The notes: a model not told the origin generated them from the letters alone. DNA of 64,000 bases from Candidatus Mediterraneibacter pullicola (GCA_019117065.1 DXAK01000045.1:1-64000); one strand, 5' to 3'. Shown: positions 44,966 to 54,047, counted from the stretch's first letter. Made by a program: numbers and translations.

Positions 44966-46027
44966 ATGCAGGAATTTGATGTAAGACAGCCCCTTCCTCA
45001 TAAACCGCTGTTTAACCCGGGCGGAGATACGGACGTGCTGAAAAGGCGCATGATCGGCGGAAATACAACGAACCTCAATGATTACAACAACCTGAAATAT
45101 CCATGGGTGTCGGACTGGTACCGTCAGGCAATGAACAACTTCTGGATTCCGGAGGAGATCAACCTGTCGCAGGACATCAAGGATTACCCGAAACTGGAAA
45201 AGGCAGAGAGAAAGGCGTATGACAAGATTCTCTCCTTCCTCGTGTTTCTTGATTCCATACAGACGGCAAACCTGCCATGTGTGGGCGAGTATATTACAGC
45301 AAACGAGGTGAACCTCTGTCTCAACATACAGACATTTCAGGAGTGCGTACATTCCCAGTCCTATTCCTATATGCTGGATACGATTTGTTCGCCGGAAGAG
45401 CGGATGGATATCCTGTACCAGTGGAAAACGGACGAACATCTCCTGAAGCGGAACACGTTTATCGGAGACTGTTACAATGAGTTCCAGACAAAAAAGGATG
45501 CAAGGACGCTTCTGAAAGTGATGATGGCAAATTATGTGCTGGAGGGCATCTATTTTTACTCCGGGTTCATGTTCTTTTACAATCTGTCCAGAAACGGAAA
45601 GATGCCCGGTTCTGCTCAGGAGATCCGGTACATCAACCGCGATGAGAATACACACCTGTGGCTGTTCCGCAACATTATCATCGAACTGCGGAAGGAACAC
45701 CCGGAATTGTTTGACGACGCTATGGTGGCAGAGATGAGGGAACTTCTCATGGAAGGCGTGCGCCAGGAAATCGAATGGGGACACTATGTGATCGGGGACG
45801 ACGTGGCAGGCTTAAACCGCCAGATGGTGACAGACTATATCCAATATCTGGGCAATTTAAGATGGACAAGCTTTGGATATGACCCGATCTATCCCGGATA
45901 TGAGAGGGAGCCGGAATCTATGCGCTGGGTATCTCAGTATTCCAATGCAAATATGGTCAAGACGGATTTCTTTGAAGCGCGGTCCACGGCTTATGCAAAA
46001 TCCACAGCTCTGGTGGACGATTTATAA
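44966..46027 (+). CDS. Ribonucleoside-diphosphate reductase beta subunit (class I)
   Basis: This 353-residue radical-generating subunit houses a dinuclear metal site. The carboxylate and histidine ligands are seen in FLDSIQ, ECVHSQSY and DENTHL. The tyrosine four residues after the first histidine, in HSQSY, is the expected radical-bearing position. AAAGGAG precedes the start, 28 bases after the alpha subunit. The C-terminus ends ALVDDL, a plausible docking tail for the alpha subunit. Iron versus manganese cannot be told from sequence. Confidence 0.93.
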   Translation: MQEFDVRQPLPHKPLFNPGGDTDVLKRRMIGGNTTNLNDYNNLKYPWVSDWYRQAMNNFWIPEEINLSQDIKDYPKLEKAERKAYDKILSFLVFLDSIQTANLPCVGEYITANEVNLCLNIQTFQECVHSQSYSYMLDTICSPEERMDILYQWKTDEHLLKRNTFIGDCYNEFQTKKDARTLLKVMMANYVLEGIYFYSGFMFFYNLSRNGKMPGSAQEIRYINRDENTHLWLFRNIIIELRKEHPELFDDAMVAEMRELLMEGVRQEIEWGHYVIGDDVAGLNRQMVTDYIQYLGNLRWTSFGYDPIYPGYEREPESMRWVSQYSNANMVKTDFFEARSTAYAKSTALVDDL

Positions 46028-46055
46028 GGTTTCTGAGGATTGTGTGACTTGTGGA

Positions 46056-46084
46056 TTGAAAAAGAGGACAGGATATGCTATTAT
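46056..46084 (+). promoter_or_regulatory. Promoter of rubredoxin
   Basis: TTGAAA (46056-46061), 17 bases and TATTAT (46079-46084), about 90 bases upstream of the rubredoxin ATG. Confidence 0.65.
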
Positions 46085-46174
46085 GAACGAGGGAGAAAAC
46101 TCCCATCATGTAACAAATAAAAAGAATGGAAGATGAGTTTCAACATTTTCAAAAATATCAGGAGGTAAAAAATA

Positions 46175-46336
46175 ATGAAGAAATATGTATGTGTCGTATG
46201 TGGATATATTTATGACGAAGCGACCGGCGATCCGGATAATGGGATTGAGGCAGGCACAAAGTGGGAGGACGTACCCGAGGATTTCCTCTGTCCTCTTTGC
46301 GGAGTAGGAAAAGACGAGTTTTCAGAAGTGGAATAA
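46175..46336 (+). CDS. Rubredoxin
   Basis: This 53-residue protein carries the complete iron-binding set: C6 and C9 in [13 protein letters not shown], and C39 and C42 in [12 protein letters not shown]. It is a small electron carrier used in oxygen and peroxide defence and other redox reactions in anaerobes. AGGAGG lies 10 bases upstream. It is followed by a strong terminator. Its position just after the ribonucleotide reductase may be linked to electron supply, but that is inference. Confidence 0.97.
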   Translation: MKKYVCVVCGYIYDEATGDPDNGIEAGTKWEDVPEDFLCPLCGVGKDEFSEVE

Positions 46337-46346
46337 AATTTTATTA

Positions 46347-46390
46347 AAAAACACTGCCGTCCCATATAATAATGGGGCGGCAGTGTTTTG
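46347..46390 (+). terminator. Terminator of rubredoxin
   Basis: A long stem (about 46347-46364 with 46371-46388) with arms ACACTGCCG/CGGCAGTGT and an inner CCCAT/ATGGG pair, ending in TTTT. Confidence 0.85.
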
Positions 46391-46423
46391 TGCTGGGAAA
46401 GGATCAGGAAAGGACATGAAATA

Positions 46424-47797
46424 ATGGGCAGATATGACGTGATAATAATCGGAGCGGGACCGGGAGGCATTTTTGCGGCCTATGAGTTGGTGAAGAAAGC
46501 GCCGGAATTAAAAGTGGCTGTGCTTGAGTCCGGCAATCCCATGGAAAAGAGAAAATGCCCTATTGATGGGAAGAAAGTAAAGAGCTGCATCAGCTGTAAG
46601 ACATGCGCGATTATGAGTGGATTCGGCGGGGCAGGCGCTTTTTCTGATGGGAAATATAATATAACCAATGATTTTGGAGGTACTTTGTATGAATATATCG
46701 GCAAGGGAGCGGCTCTGGAACTAATGCACTATGTGGATGAAATCAATATACGGTACGGCGGGGAAGGCACGAAGATGTATTCCACTGCGGGAACGAAATT
46801 CAAGAAACTATGTATGCAGAACAAACTGAAACTCTTAGACGCTTCTGTGCGCCATCTTGGAACAGATATCAATTACGTGGTTCTTGAGAATCTGTTCAAA
46901 GAGCTAAAGGAAAAGGTGGAATTCCGCTTCAACTGTCATGTTGATAATATTGAGCTTGCAGATAATGGATACCGGATTATCACGAAGAACGGCGCCGATG
47001 AGTGCGGCAAATGTATTGTATCTGTGGGAAGAAGCGGCAGCAAATGGATGGAGGAAGTGTGTGAAAGTCTGGGCATCCCCACAAAGTCAAACCGTGTGGA
47101 TCTCGGTGTGCGTGTGGAGCTTCCAGCGGTGATCTTCTCCCATCTGACAGATGAACTGTACGAGAGTAAGATCGTGTACCGCACGGAGAAGTTTGAGGAC
47201 AAGGTACGGACATTTTGCATGAATCCGTACGGTATTGTGGTAAATGAAAATACCAATGGTATTGTAACCGTGAATGGACATAGCTATGAGGATCCCAAGA
47301 AACAGACAGAGAATACGAATTTTGCCCTTCTTGTGGAAAAACATTTCTCAGAGCCTTTTAAGGACAGCAATGAATATGGCGAGAGCATTGCGCGCCTTTC
47401 TAACATGCTTGGAGGCGGCGTGCTGGTGCAGCGGTTTGGCGATTTGATCCGCGGGAGAAGGAGTACGGCAAAGAGGATCGAAGAAGGATTCGTGCGTCCT
47501 ACATTGTCCGCAGAACCCGGAGATTTAAGCCTCGTGCTCCCCAAGCGTATTTTGGATGGAATCATCGAGATGGTATATGCCCTCGATAAAATTGCTCCGG
47601 GAACTGCCAACGACGATACCCTGCTCTATGGAGTAGAAGTGAAATTCTATAATATGGAAGTGAAGCTTGACGGGCATTTGGAGACGAAGCACAAAGGGCT
47701 GTATGTGATCGGAGACGGCAGCGGGGTGACCCACTCCCTGTCTCATGCGTCGGCGAGCGGCGTGTATGTGGCAAGAGAGATTGTGGACGGCGGCTGA
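46424..47797 (+). CDS. FAD-dependent dehydrogenase (COG2509-type)
   Basis: This 457-residue flavoprotein has the N-terminal dinucleotide motif VIIIGAGPGGIFAAYEL (about 6-22) and a cysteine-rich stretch (KCPIDGKKVKSCISCKTCA, about 46-64). The C-terminal GDGSGVTHSLSHASASGVYVA closes the FAD site. These are features of the COG2509 group found in many anaerobes, whose reaction is not established. ATG 46424 follows AAAGGA; an extension upstream overlaps the terminator. It forms a single-gene unit next to a rubredoxin. Confidence 0.85.
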   Translation: MGRYDVIIIGAGPGGIFAAYELVKKAPELKVAVLESGNPMEKRKCPIDGKKVKSCISCKTCAIMSGFGGAGAFSDGKYNITNDFGGTLYEYIGKGAALELMHYVDEINIRYGGEGTKMYSTAGTKFKKLCMQNKLKLLDASVRHLGTDINYVVLENLFKELKEKVEFRFNCHVDNIELADNGYRIITKNGADECGKCIVSVGRSGSKWMEEVCESLGIPTKSNRVDLGVRVELPAVIFSHLTDELYESKIVYRTEKFEDKVRTFCMNPYGIVVNENTNGIVTVNGHSYEDPKKQTENTNFALLVEKHFSEPFKDSNEYGESIARLSNMLGGGVLVQRFGDLIRGRRSTAKRIEEGFVRPTLSAEPGDLSLVLPKRILDGIIEMVYALDKIAPGTANDDTLLYGVEVKFYNMEVKLDGHLETKHKGLYVIGDGSGVTHSLSHASASGVYVAREIVDGG

Positions 47798-47888
47798 TAA
47801 GCGCTGATGAACGTATCGTTTGGAAATTACCATATGAGGCTTGTTCTGTGAAAAACAGAATACAAGAAATACAGTCAGAGGAGTGGAA

Positions 47889-48521
47889 ATGGAAAATACA
47901 AAGGCAAAGATCTGCGCGGTATCGCTGTCGGATACAGAAGAATTGCTGGAAATTTATGCTCCTTATGTGGAACATACGGCGATTTCATTTGAATATGATG
48001 TACCGTCCGTTGAGGAATTCGCGGAGAGGATCAAGACCCGGCGTGACACATATCCATATCTTGTAGCAAGGGACAGCGAAAGACTCCTTGGATACGCGTA
48101 CACCAGCCCGTTTGTCGGGAGAGCTGCATACGCGTGGTCTGCACAGACGACCATTTACCTGCGGGAGGAGTGCCGGAACAGGGGGATTGGAAGGGCGCTT
48201 TACGAGGCGCTTGAAAAGGTGTGCGCCGCCCAGAATATCCTGAACCTCAATGCGTGTATTGGATTCCCAGAAAAAGAGGACGAGTATCTGACGAAGAACA
48301 GCGTTGAGTTCCATAGTCATATGGGTTATCAGACTGTCGGGCTGTTCCATAACAGCGGGTATAAGTTTGGAAGATGGTATCACATGGTCTGGATGGAGAA
48401 ACTGATCGGAGAGCATAGCGAAAAACCTAAGAGAGTGATTCCCTTCAGGGAATTAAACGATGGGATATTGGAAAAGTGCGGGGTGTCCCGCAGAGGAAGC
48501 AGGCACCATCTTTATCTGTGA
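47889..48521 (+). CDS. GNAT acetyltransferase (phosphinothricin-acetyltransferase-like)
   Basis: This 210-residue GNAT-family N-acetyltransferase has the acetyl-CoA loop in EECRNRGIGRALYEAL, and the segments VEHTAISFEYDVPSVEEF, GYAYTSPFVGRAAYAW and FHSHMGYQTVGLFHNSGYKFGRW match the Pat/Bar-type group. Natural substrates for this group vary widely (amino acids and analogues). Start ATG 47889 follows GAGGAG. It is 91 bases downstream of the FAD protein. The C-terminal 40 residues are extra to the core fold. Confidence 0.83.
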   Translation: MENTKAKICAVSLSDTEELLEIYAPYVEHTAISFEYDVPSVEEFAERIKTRRDTYPYLVARDSERLLGYAYTSPFVGRAAYAWSAQTTIYLREECRNRGIGRALYEALEKVCAAQNILNLNACIGFPEKEDEYLTKNSVEFHSHMGYQTVGLFHNSGYKFGRWYHMVWMEKLIGEHSEKPKRVIPFRELNDGILEKCGVSRRGSRHHLYL

Positions 48522-48675
48522 GGAAGATATCTTTCTTCAAAGTGACTATTTATGTCGTGCCTGATCCTGCGGATCGCTATGTGGTTTTACTCCAGCTCTT
48601 TGTAATAATTCTTCTGGAGACGTAAGTATGATTCTGTGATATACTGTATGCAGAAAGCATACAGAGGTGACAAAG

Positions 48676-48897
48676 ATGATACAGACAGATGAGAAGAAAA
48701 GACTGGAACAATTTGAAGAGATGCTCTCTGCGGTCCAGACCGAATATGACAGTATTGTCCGGCAGTTGGAAACACTGAAGGAAAGGGGAAAGATGAAGTC
48801 CGTGACCTATCAGCAGCTTTTCACACGGAAGCTGACATATCAGAACATGTTGTCCATGTATGAGCTTTACGATTTGGCGGAAAAGCCGAAGGACTGA
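48676..48897 (+). CDS. Small charged helical protein, unknown
   Basis: This 73-residue protein starts MIQTDEKKRLEQFEEML and is highly charged with heptad-like leucines, suggesting a two-helix coiled coil. It has AGAGG 8 bases before the ATG (a GTG 9 bases earlier is within the RBS). A strong bidirectional terminator follows directly. I recognise no family. It is probably cytoplasmic. Confidence 0.6.
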   Translation: MIQTDEKKRLEQFEEMLSAVQTEYDSIVRQLETLKERGKMKSVTYQQLFTRKLTYQNMLSMYELYDLAEKPKD

Positions 48898-48904
48898 AAA
48901 GTAA

Positions 48905-48958
48905 AAAATTCCCGCGGGAGGCGCTGCGCACAGGGCGTATATCTCCCGCGGGAATTTT
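48905..48958. terminator. Bidirectional terminator between convergent genes
   Basis: AAAATTCCCGCGGGAG pairs with CTCCCGCGGGAATTTT, with a 22-base loop holding a smaller GCGC stem. It ends both the helical protein on the plus strand and the coat-like gene on the minus strand. Confidence 0.88.
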
Positions 48959-48969
48959 CGCTTTTATGC

Positions 48970-49218
48970 TTACTGCATCTGCACGATGGATTTTACGTGA
49001 TCGACTTCCTCTTGGGTAGCTTTGGCAGCAGGCACGTAGTAGCTTCTCTCCCTTGCCGCCTCGTACATCTTCTCCTGTGACATCTCACACTGATTACGCA
49101 TCTGTTTTAAACATTGCTTTAACTCTTTGTTCTCGGTCTGCGCGATCATGTCTCCGAACATTTTCAGTTCGCCGTTAATGCCGACAAGGGCGTCGGCAAC
49201 CATTGTTTTCTCGTCCAT
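48970..49218 (-). CDS. Spore coat protein CotF-like
   Basis: This 82-residue protein is almost all alpha helix and resembles CotF-type spore coat proteins of Clostridia, with a ferritin-like bundle pattern (KQCLKQMRNQCEMSQEKMY in the middle). ATG 49218 has a GAGGTG RBS; an in-frame GTG three codons upstream lies within it. It is the downstream partner of another tiny coat-like gene. A role in the spore coat is inferred from similarity and pairing only. Confidence 0.7.
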   Translation of the reverse strand: MDEKTMVADALVGINGELKMFGDMIAQTENKELKQCLKQMRNQCEMSQEKMYEAARERSYYVPAAKATQEEVDHVKSIVQMQ

Positions 49219-49254
49219 TGTTTTCACCTCATGATTGAAAAGTATACTGTGTTA

Positions 49255-49437
49255 CTATAGGAATCTCATAAGTTCCTGTTTGTTTTTCATGGCGGAATCC
49301 GCCGCGTCCTGAAAAAGCTTTTTGATCTCCGGGTCCTCGGTCTTCGAAGCGTAGTCCGTCATCTTACAGTGTGTGGTGGAATATCCGCCGATAAGATGGC
49401 GGAGATTCTGCAGGTCAAGAACTGATATCTCTGACAT
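49255..49437 (-). CDS. Small spore-coat-like protein
   Basis: This 60-residue helical protein starts MSEISVLDLQNLRHLIGGYSTT and has the His and Cys-containing helix THCKMTDYA common in the ferritin-like coat/spore proteins found next to CotF-like genes. A GGAGG RBS is 9 bases upstream. It precedes the CotF-like gene by 36 bases on the same strand, so the two are an operon. The product is likely a spore coat component. Confidence 0.68.
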   Translation of the reverse strand: MSEISVLDLQNLRHLIGGYSTTHCKMTDYASKTEDPEIKKLFQDAADSAMKNKQELMRFL

Positions 49438-49497
49438 AGTGTATGCCTCCTTAAAATAAATGATTTTCGTGGATAGTATGTGTTGTATATGATCTGT

Positions 49498-50196
49498 TTA
49501 TACACTATGAGCGACAAATTCGTGGAAGAGCGTCCGCATTTCCGTGGAAGTGCGGTACATACATTCAGGGTGCCATTGGACGCCCACGGCAAACGGGTGG
49601 GAGCCAAGCTCGACTGCTTCGATTGTTCCGTCGGACGCCCGGGCGCTTATGCAGACATCCTTTCCGGGAAGATTGACTGCCTGATGGTGGAAGCTGTTTA
49701 CATGAAGGCATGACCCTGTATATTTTTTGAGAATAGTGCCTGAAGATACACGGACGCGGTGGCTGACTTCGCTGCGGCAGGCAGACTGCTGCATATGGTT
49801 TAAAACCCTGCCGGGGATGAGAGACATGTCCTGCCAGATGGTGCCGCCGCATGCCACATTCAGGATCTGCATCCCGCGGCAGATAGCGAGGACGGGTTTG
49901 CGTGAAGCGAGGATTCGTTTCATCAGGCGGATCTGGAATAAGTCTACCGTAATGTCTGTTTTTCCATTTCCGTTTTGCGGCTCTTCCCCGAAAAGGAGCG
50001 GGGTGATGTCCTCTCCCCCGCAGAAGAGGAAACCGTCGCAGAGGTCTGCGTACTCACTGATCACCCGGTCGCTGCGCACGAGTGGAAGGACGAGAGGCAG
50101 CCCCTTGGAGTAACGGACGGACTGGATGTAAGGATTTGTGACAAACTGGCGGTCCTGCGTGAAACCGCACATAACGATACCGATCTTAGGTTTCAT
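49498..50196 (-). CDS. Gamma-glutamyl-gamma-aminobutyrate hydrolase family protein (peptidase C26)
   Basis: This 232-residue class I amidotransferase-like protein has its nucleophile cysteine in AICRGMQILN and the histidine-glutamate pair in VQWHPEC. Relatives hydrolyse gamma-glutamyl-GABA (PuuD) or similar gamma-glutamyl compounds. Start ATG 50196 is preceded by AAGGGGC; a longer frame would use TTG. Transcription is away from the dipeptidase gene, and the start regions are 120 bases apart. Confidence 0.85.
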   Translation of the reverse strand: MKPKIGIVMCGFTQDRQFVTNPYIQSVRYSKGLPLVLPLVRSDRVISEYADLCDGFLFCGGEDITPLLFGEEPQNGNGKTDITVDLFQIRLMKRILASRKPVLAICRGMQILNVACGGTIWQDMSLIPGRVLNHMQQSACRSEVSHRVRVSSGTILKKYTGSCLHVNSFHHQAVNLPGKDVCISARASDGTIEAVELGSHPFAVGVQWHPECMYRTSTEMRTLFHEFVAHSV

Positions 50197-50316
50197 AATT
50201 ATTTTCTGCCCCTTGTACAATAATGATATGATAGATTATGTAAAAAAGAAAAATATTATACATAGATTATATATAGGATAGTATATAATTGTTTAAGCAG
50301 AATACGGGAGGAAACT

Positions 50317-51309
50317 GTGCATCGGACAGATATGAAGCAGATAGATATGTATTGGATAGATATGCACTGTGATACGCTCAGTGAGCTGATGAAGGTAAAA
50401 AACGGAAATCTTCAGGAAAATACTCTCTGTGTAGATATAAAGAGGCTAAAGCAGATCAAAACGGCGGCACAATTCTTTGCATGCTATGTAAATATGGGAG
50501 ATTTTACAGGAGGTGAATCTGTGTGGGACCGGGCATACGAAAGAGTGCTGTCCATGACAGATTATGCAAGAAAATCTGTGGGAAAAGACTTCTCTCTGGC
50601 ATATACTGCGGAGGATATCTTTTCTGCTGTAGGGAAAGGGAAAGTATCCGGTATCCTCACCGTGGAGGAGGGCGGTGTGTTAAACGGAAAGCCGGAACGG
50701 CTGGAGGAACTGTATGGCAGGGGTGTTCGGCTAATCACGCTGACTTGGAATTATCGAAACTGTATCGGAAGCCCCAACAGCAGAGAGCCCGAAGTAATGA
50801 GACAGGGGCTGACAAGGTTTGGGCTGGAGACAGTGGAGCGGATGAATGAGATGGGAATGATCATTGATGTGTCCCATCTTTCGGACGGCGGGGTTTATGA
50901 CTGTATCAGGCAGAGCAGCGTGCCGATCGTGGCTTCCCACTCCAACGCAAGGGCGCTGTGTCCCCATCCTCGCAATCTGACGGACGAAATGCTCCATGCT
51001 CTCGGAGAAAAGGGCGGTGTTGTGGGGGTGAATTTCTATTCTCCGTTTCTAAAGGAAAGGGGAGGGGCGGACATTTCCGATATTGCGCGCCACGCGGCAT
51101 ACATGACAGATAAAGCGGGGGAGGATGCCGTTGCACTCGGTTCGGATCTGGACGGATTCGATAAGGACGACCTGCCGGACGGCATAAACGGGATTCAGGA
51201 TATGGGGGGGCTGTGGGCTGCTTTTGAAAAAGCAGATATTACTCCGCGTCAGATTGAGAAGATCATGTACAAAAATGCGATGCGGGTTTTGGGGGAAGTC
51301 TTAAAATGA
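50317..51309 (+). CDS. Membrane dipeptidase family (M19) protein
   Basis: This 330-residue zinc dipeptidase of the renal dipeptidase family has metal-site motifs in order: DMHCDTL, EEGG, DVSHLSD, SHSNARALCPHPRN and GSDLDGFD. The substrate is probably dipeptides or D-amino-acid dipeptides. GTG 50317 has GGAGG 6 bases upstream; the in-frame ATG at 50332 is too far away. It has no signal peptide. Confidence 0.9.
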   Translation: MHRTDMKQIDMYWIDMHCDTLSELMKVKNGNLQENTLCVDIKRLKQIKTAAQFFACYVNMGDFTGGESVWDRAYERVLSMTDYARKSVGKDFSLAYTAEDIFSAVGKGKVSGILTVEEGGVLNGKPERLEELYGRGVRLITLTWNYRNCIGSPNSREPEVMRQGLTRFGLETVERMNEMGMIIDVSHLSDGGVYDCIRQSSVPIVASHSNARALCPHPRNLTDEMLHALGEKGGVVGVNFYSPFLKERGGADISDIARHAAYMTDKAGEDAVALGSDLDGFDKDDLPDGINGIQDMGGLWAAFEKADITPRQIEKIMYKNAMRVLGEVLK

Positions 51310-51440
51310 GGAGAGCATTCAGGGGTAAAGCGCCGTTATAAAATCTTTAATTCTCATCATAAAAACTTAAGCTTTGTTTAAAAGAATCCGATGTGTCAGT
51401 GGGATATAATCTTCTTGTGTAAAAAAGGAGGACATCTTGA

Positions 51441-52322
51441 ATGGCAGGTCGGAAAGCATATAACAAGAGGATATATGATGAGGATGTGTATGACTGGAGA
51501 GTACATGACGAGAGAGTATATGACAAGAGAAAAAGGAATCTTGCGAGAAGGAGAAAAAGAAGAATTATCAAGCTCGTGAGAATGACGCTGGCAGGGGGAG
51601 TTATCATCGCGGCAGTATTTTCCGTAAAGAAGGTGCTCGGCGACCGGATTATGCTGACGGAGAACGGCATTGTGTGGGATACGGGGGAGCTTTCTGTGAT
51701 CGAACAGTCGGGGGATGCGTCGGATACGCTGCGGGAGCTGCTTGAAAATAATCCGGAGACCGCTGATTTTATAAAGAATTATCCGGATATGAAGGACAAT
51801 CCGCCCGCAGAAAGTGTCGGGGATATGACAAAAGGAGTGATCCCCCATCTCCTTCAGTGGGACGAACGCTGGGGGTATCAGACGTACGGCGACAATATGA
51901 TCGCGGTGAACGGCTGCGGTCCTACGGCACTTTCCATGGTGGCTGCGGGGCTCACGGGCGATAACACCATCACCCCGTACAAAGTGGCCGGATTCGCGGC
52001 AGAGCAAGGATATTATGCGGGCGAATCAGGTACGAGCTGGAGCTTGATGACAGAGGGCGCGCAGCAATTCGGCATCCGGGGAGAAGAACTGGGGCTGAGC
52101 AGGGAGGAGGTCTTTTCCGCTCTTGAGAACGGACAACCCATTATATGCAGTATGAGACCCGGGGATTTTACGACTACGGGGCACTTCATTGTGCTTGTGG
52201 GAACTAAAGACGGAAAGATCAGGGTGAATGATCCCAACAGTCTGAAACGGAGCGAAAAGCTGTGGGATTATGAGACGCTGGAGTACCAGATCAACAATCT
52301 GTGGGGATATACGGTGTTATAG
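51441..52322 (+). CDS. Membrane-anchored C39-like peptidase with YD-repeat N-terminus
   Basis: A 293-residue protein. The first 35 residues are highly charged and carry a five-residue repeat (IYDED, VYDWR, VHDER, VYDKR), followed by an Arg/Lys-rich stop-transfer stretch and one membrane helix (about 48-63). The outside part (about 120-293) is C39-like: a catalytic Cys in NGCGPTALSM, a His in GHFIVLVG and an Asp in NDPNS. The repeats are seen as 15-base repeats in the DNA. The peptidase target is unknown. Start ATG 51441 follows GGAGG. Confidence 0.8.
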   Translation: MAGRKAYNKRIYDEDVYDWRVHDERVYDKRKRNLARRRKRRIIKLVRMTLAGGVIIAAVFSVKKVLGDRIMLTENGIVWDTGELSVIEQSGDASDTLRELLENNPETADFIKNYPDMKDNPPAESVGDMTKGVIPHLLQWDERWGYQTYGDNMIAVNGCGPTALSMVAAGLTGDNTITPYKVAGFAAEQGYYAGESGTSWSLMTEGAQQFGIRGEELGLSREEVFSALENGQPIICSMRPGDFTTTGHFIVLVGTKDGKIRVNDPNSLKRSEKLWDYETLEYQINNLWGYTVL

Positions 52323-52454
52323 GTGAATATCAGGCGGTTAAGTTTGCGCCCTGTTTTCCTGAATACAGGTCAGTTGTGTTCCCGCCGCACGGCCTGATAT
52401 AATGGCGTCAGAGAAGCAGGGGTAAAAAACATACGGAAAACAGGAGAAATATAA

Positions 52455-52503
52455 AAAGGCGTAAGTTCTGCCTCATACAGAGGCATTGCTTACGCCGTTT
52501 TCC
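52455..52503. terminator. Bidirectional forked terminator
   Basis: AAGGCGTAAG pairs with CTTACGCC around an inner GCCTC/GAGGC stem, with T runs at both sides. It serves both the C39-like gene and argG, which converge here. Confidence 0.8.
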
Positions 52504-52556
52504 TTTGGTTTTGTTTTAGGTTCTATTGCAGACCCTGTCATAGCCATACCGACATT

Positions 52557-53783
52557 CTATTTCTGCCCTTCGATCTCCTGCATTTTAATGGCGCGGACTT
52601 TGAGTGGAAGCCCAAACAGGTTGATGAAGCCTTCTGCATCGTGGTGGTCATACAGTTCTCCAGTTGTGAAGCTTGCCAAAGATTCACTGTACAGTGAGTA
52701 TGGAGAAGTTTCTCCTGCCTTAATAATGTTGCCTTTATATAGCTTAAACTTAACTTCACCGGTCACGTATTTCTGCGTTACATCGATGAAAGCCTGAATT
52801 GCTTCTCGCAAGGGCGTAAACCATTTTCCCTCGTATACGATCTGGGCAAATTTGTTTCCGAGATCTTTTTTTACTTCATATGTAGCGCGGTCGAGAACGA
52901 GTTCTTCAAGCTGCTCGTGGGCTGCCATGAGGATTGTTCCGCCCGGCGTCTCGTACACGCCGCGGGACTTCATTCCCACGACACGGTTCTCGACGATGTC
53001 GATGATCCCGATGCCGTGTTTTCCGCCCAGAGTGTTTAGTTCTGCGATGATTTCGGAAACTTTCATTTCTTTCCCGTTTAAGCTCTTGGGCACGCCTGCC
53101 TCAAATGTCATGGTCACATATTCGCCTTCATCCGGCGCCTTCTCTGGCGTTACTCCGAGCACGAGAAGATCGTCATAGTTCGGCTCGTTTGCCGGGTCCT
53201 CCAGTTCCAGTCCCTCGTGGCTGATGTGCCAAAGGTTGCGGTCGCGGCTGTAGCTGTGCTTCGCGTCGAAGGGAAGATCAATACCGTGCTGTTTACAGTA
53301 TTCGATCTCTTCCTCGCGGGATTGCATGGTCCACACATCTGTCATACGCCACGGGGCAATGATCTTGATATCGGGAGCCAGAGCCTTGATGCCCAGCTCG
53401 AAACGGATCTGGTCGTTTCCTTTGCCCGTCGCACCGTGGCAGATTGCTGTCGCACCTTCCTTGCGTGCGATCTCCACCAGCTTCTTTGCGATGACTGGAC
53501 GCGCCATGGAGGTTCCGAGAAGATACTTGTTCTCGTATACGGCGCCTGCTTTCACGCATGGCATGATGTAGTCGTCGCAGAATTCGTCGATGATGTTTTC
53601 GATATATAATTTGGAAGCACCTGAAAGTTTCGATCTTTCTTCAAGCCCGTCCAATTCCTCGCCCTGTCCGCAGTCGATGCAGCAACAGATGACCTCATAG
53701 TCAAAGTTTTCCTTCAGCCACGGGATGATAGCAGTAGTGTCAAGACCGCCTGAATACGCTAATACAACTTTTTCCTTACTCAT
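52557..53783 (-). CDS. argG: Argininosuccinate synthase
   Basis: This 408-residue ATP-dependent enzyme of arginine synthesis joins citrulline and aspartate. The pyrophosphatase-type P-loop [14 protein letters not shown] is near the N-terminus, and [10 protein letters not shown] and SRDRNLW are conserved. Length is normal. argH is not seen in the window. The upstream gap has a promoter and an ArgR-like dyad, so arginine repression is likely. The carAB pair elsewhere in the window feeds the same pathway. Confidence 0.97.
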   Translation of the reverse strand: MSKEKVVLAYSGGLDTTAIIPWLKENFDYEVICCCIDCGQGEELDGLEERSKLSGASKLYIENIIDEFCDDYIMPCVKAGAVYENKYLLGTSMARPVIAKKLVEIARKEGATAICHGATGKGNDQIRFELGIKALAPDIKIIAPWRMTDVWTMQSREEEIEYCKQHGIDLPFDAKHSYSRDRNLWHISHEGLELEDPANEPNYDDLLVLGVTPEKAPDEGEYVTMTFEAGVPKSLNGKEMKVSEIIAELNTLGGKHGIGIIDIVENRVVGMKSRGVYETPGGTILMAAHEQLEELVLDRATYEVKKDLGNKFAQIVYEGKWFTPLREAIQAFIDVTQKYVTGEVKFKLYKGNIIKAGETSPYSLYSESLASFTTGELYDHHDAEGFINLFGLPLKVRAIKMQEIEGQK

Positions 53784-53877
53784 TTCAAATGCCTCCTGAA
53801 TGTATTTTTATAAATTTTGCCCTCCGGCGAACCGGCGGTGCATTGTTTTTGAAAGCCCTTTTTATAAGCTACAACAT

Positions 53878-53906
53878 ACTATACACTAGAAGTTATAATT
53901 ATGCAA
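53878..53906 (-). promoter_or_regulatory. Promoter of argG
   Basis: On the minus strand, TTGCAT (53906-53901), 17 bases and TATAGT (53883-53878), about 95 bases upstream of argG. Confidence 0.7.
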
Positions 53907-53941
53907 GTAAAAATTTATAAAAATAAATTTATGCAAAATTA

Positions 53942-53959
53942 TATGAATATTATTGCATA
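53942..53959 (-). promoter_or_regulatory. ArgR-type operator candidate upstream of argG
   Basis: An 18-base imperfect palindrome of the form TATGAATAT TATTGCATA resembles an ARG box (about TGAAT...ATTCA). Another ATGCAA-containing segment overlaps the -35 (53901-53906). The region between 53784 and 54047 is AT-rich and otherwise empty. Confidence 0.55.
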
Positions 53960-54047
53960 AAAATACAATTTTAAAGTGAAGCACGTATTAGGAAATGTCG
54001 GGAACCATAGAACATAAAATTATAGAAGAAACAGAAAACACAGCAGG

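Noticed and set aside
44849-45784. 311-residue frame antisense to the ribonucleotide reductase beta subunit
   Set aside because: Shadow of a real gene; its residue pattern is not protein-like and there is no RBS.
51456-51540. CRISPR-like or satellite repeats
   Set aside because: The 15-base repeats are in frame inside a protein and have no spacers; no CRISPR array or cas gene is seen anywhere in the window.
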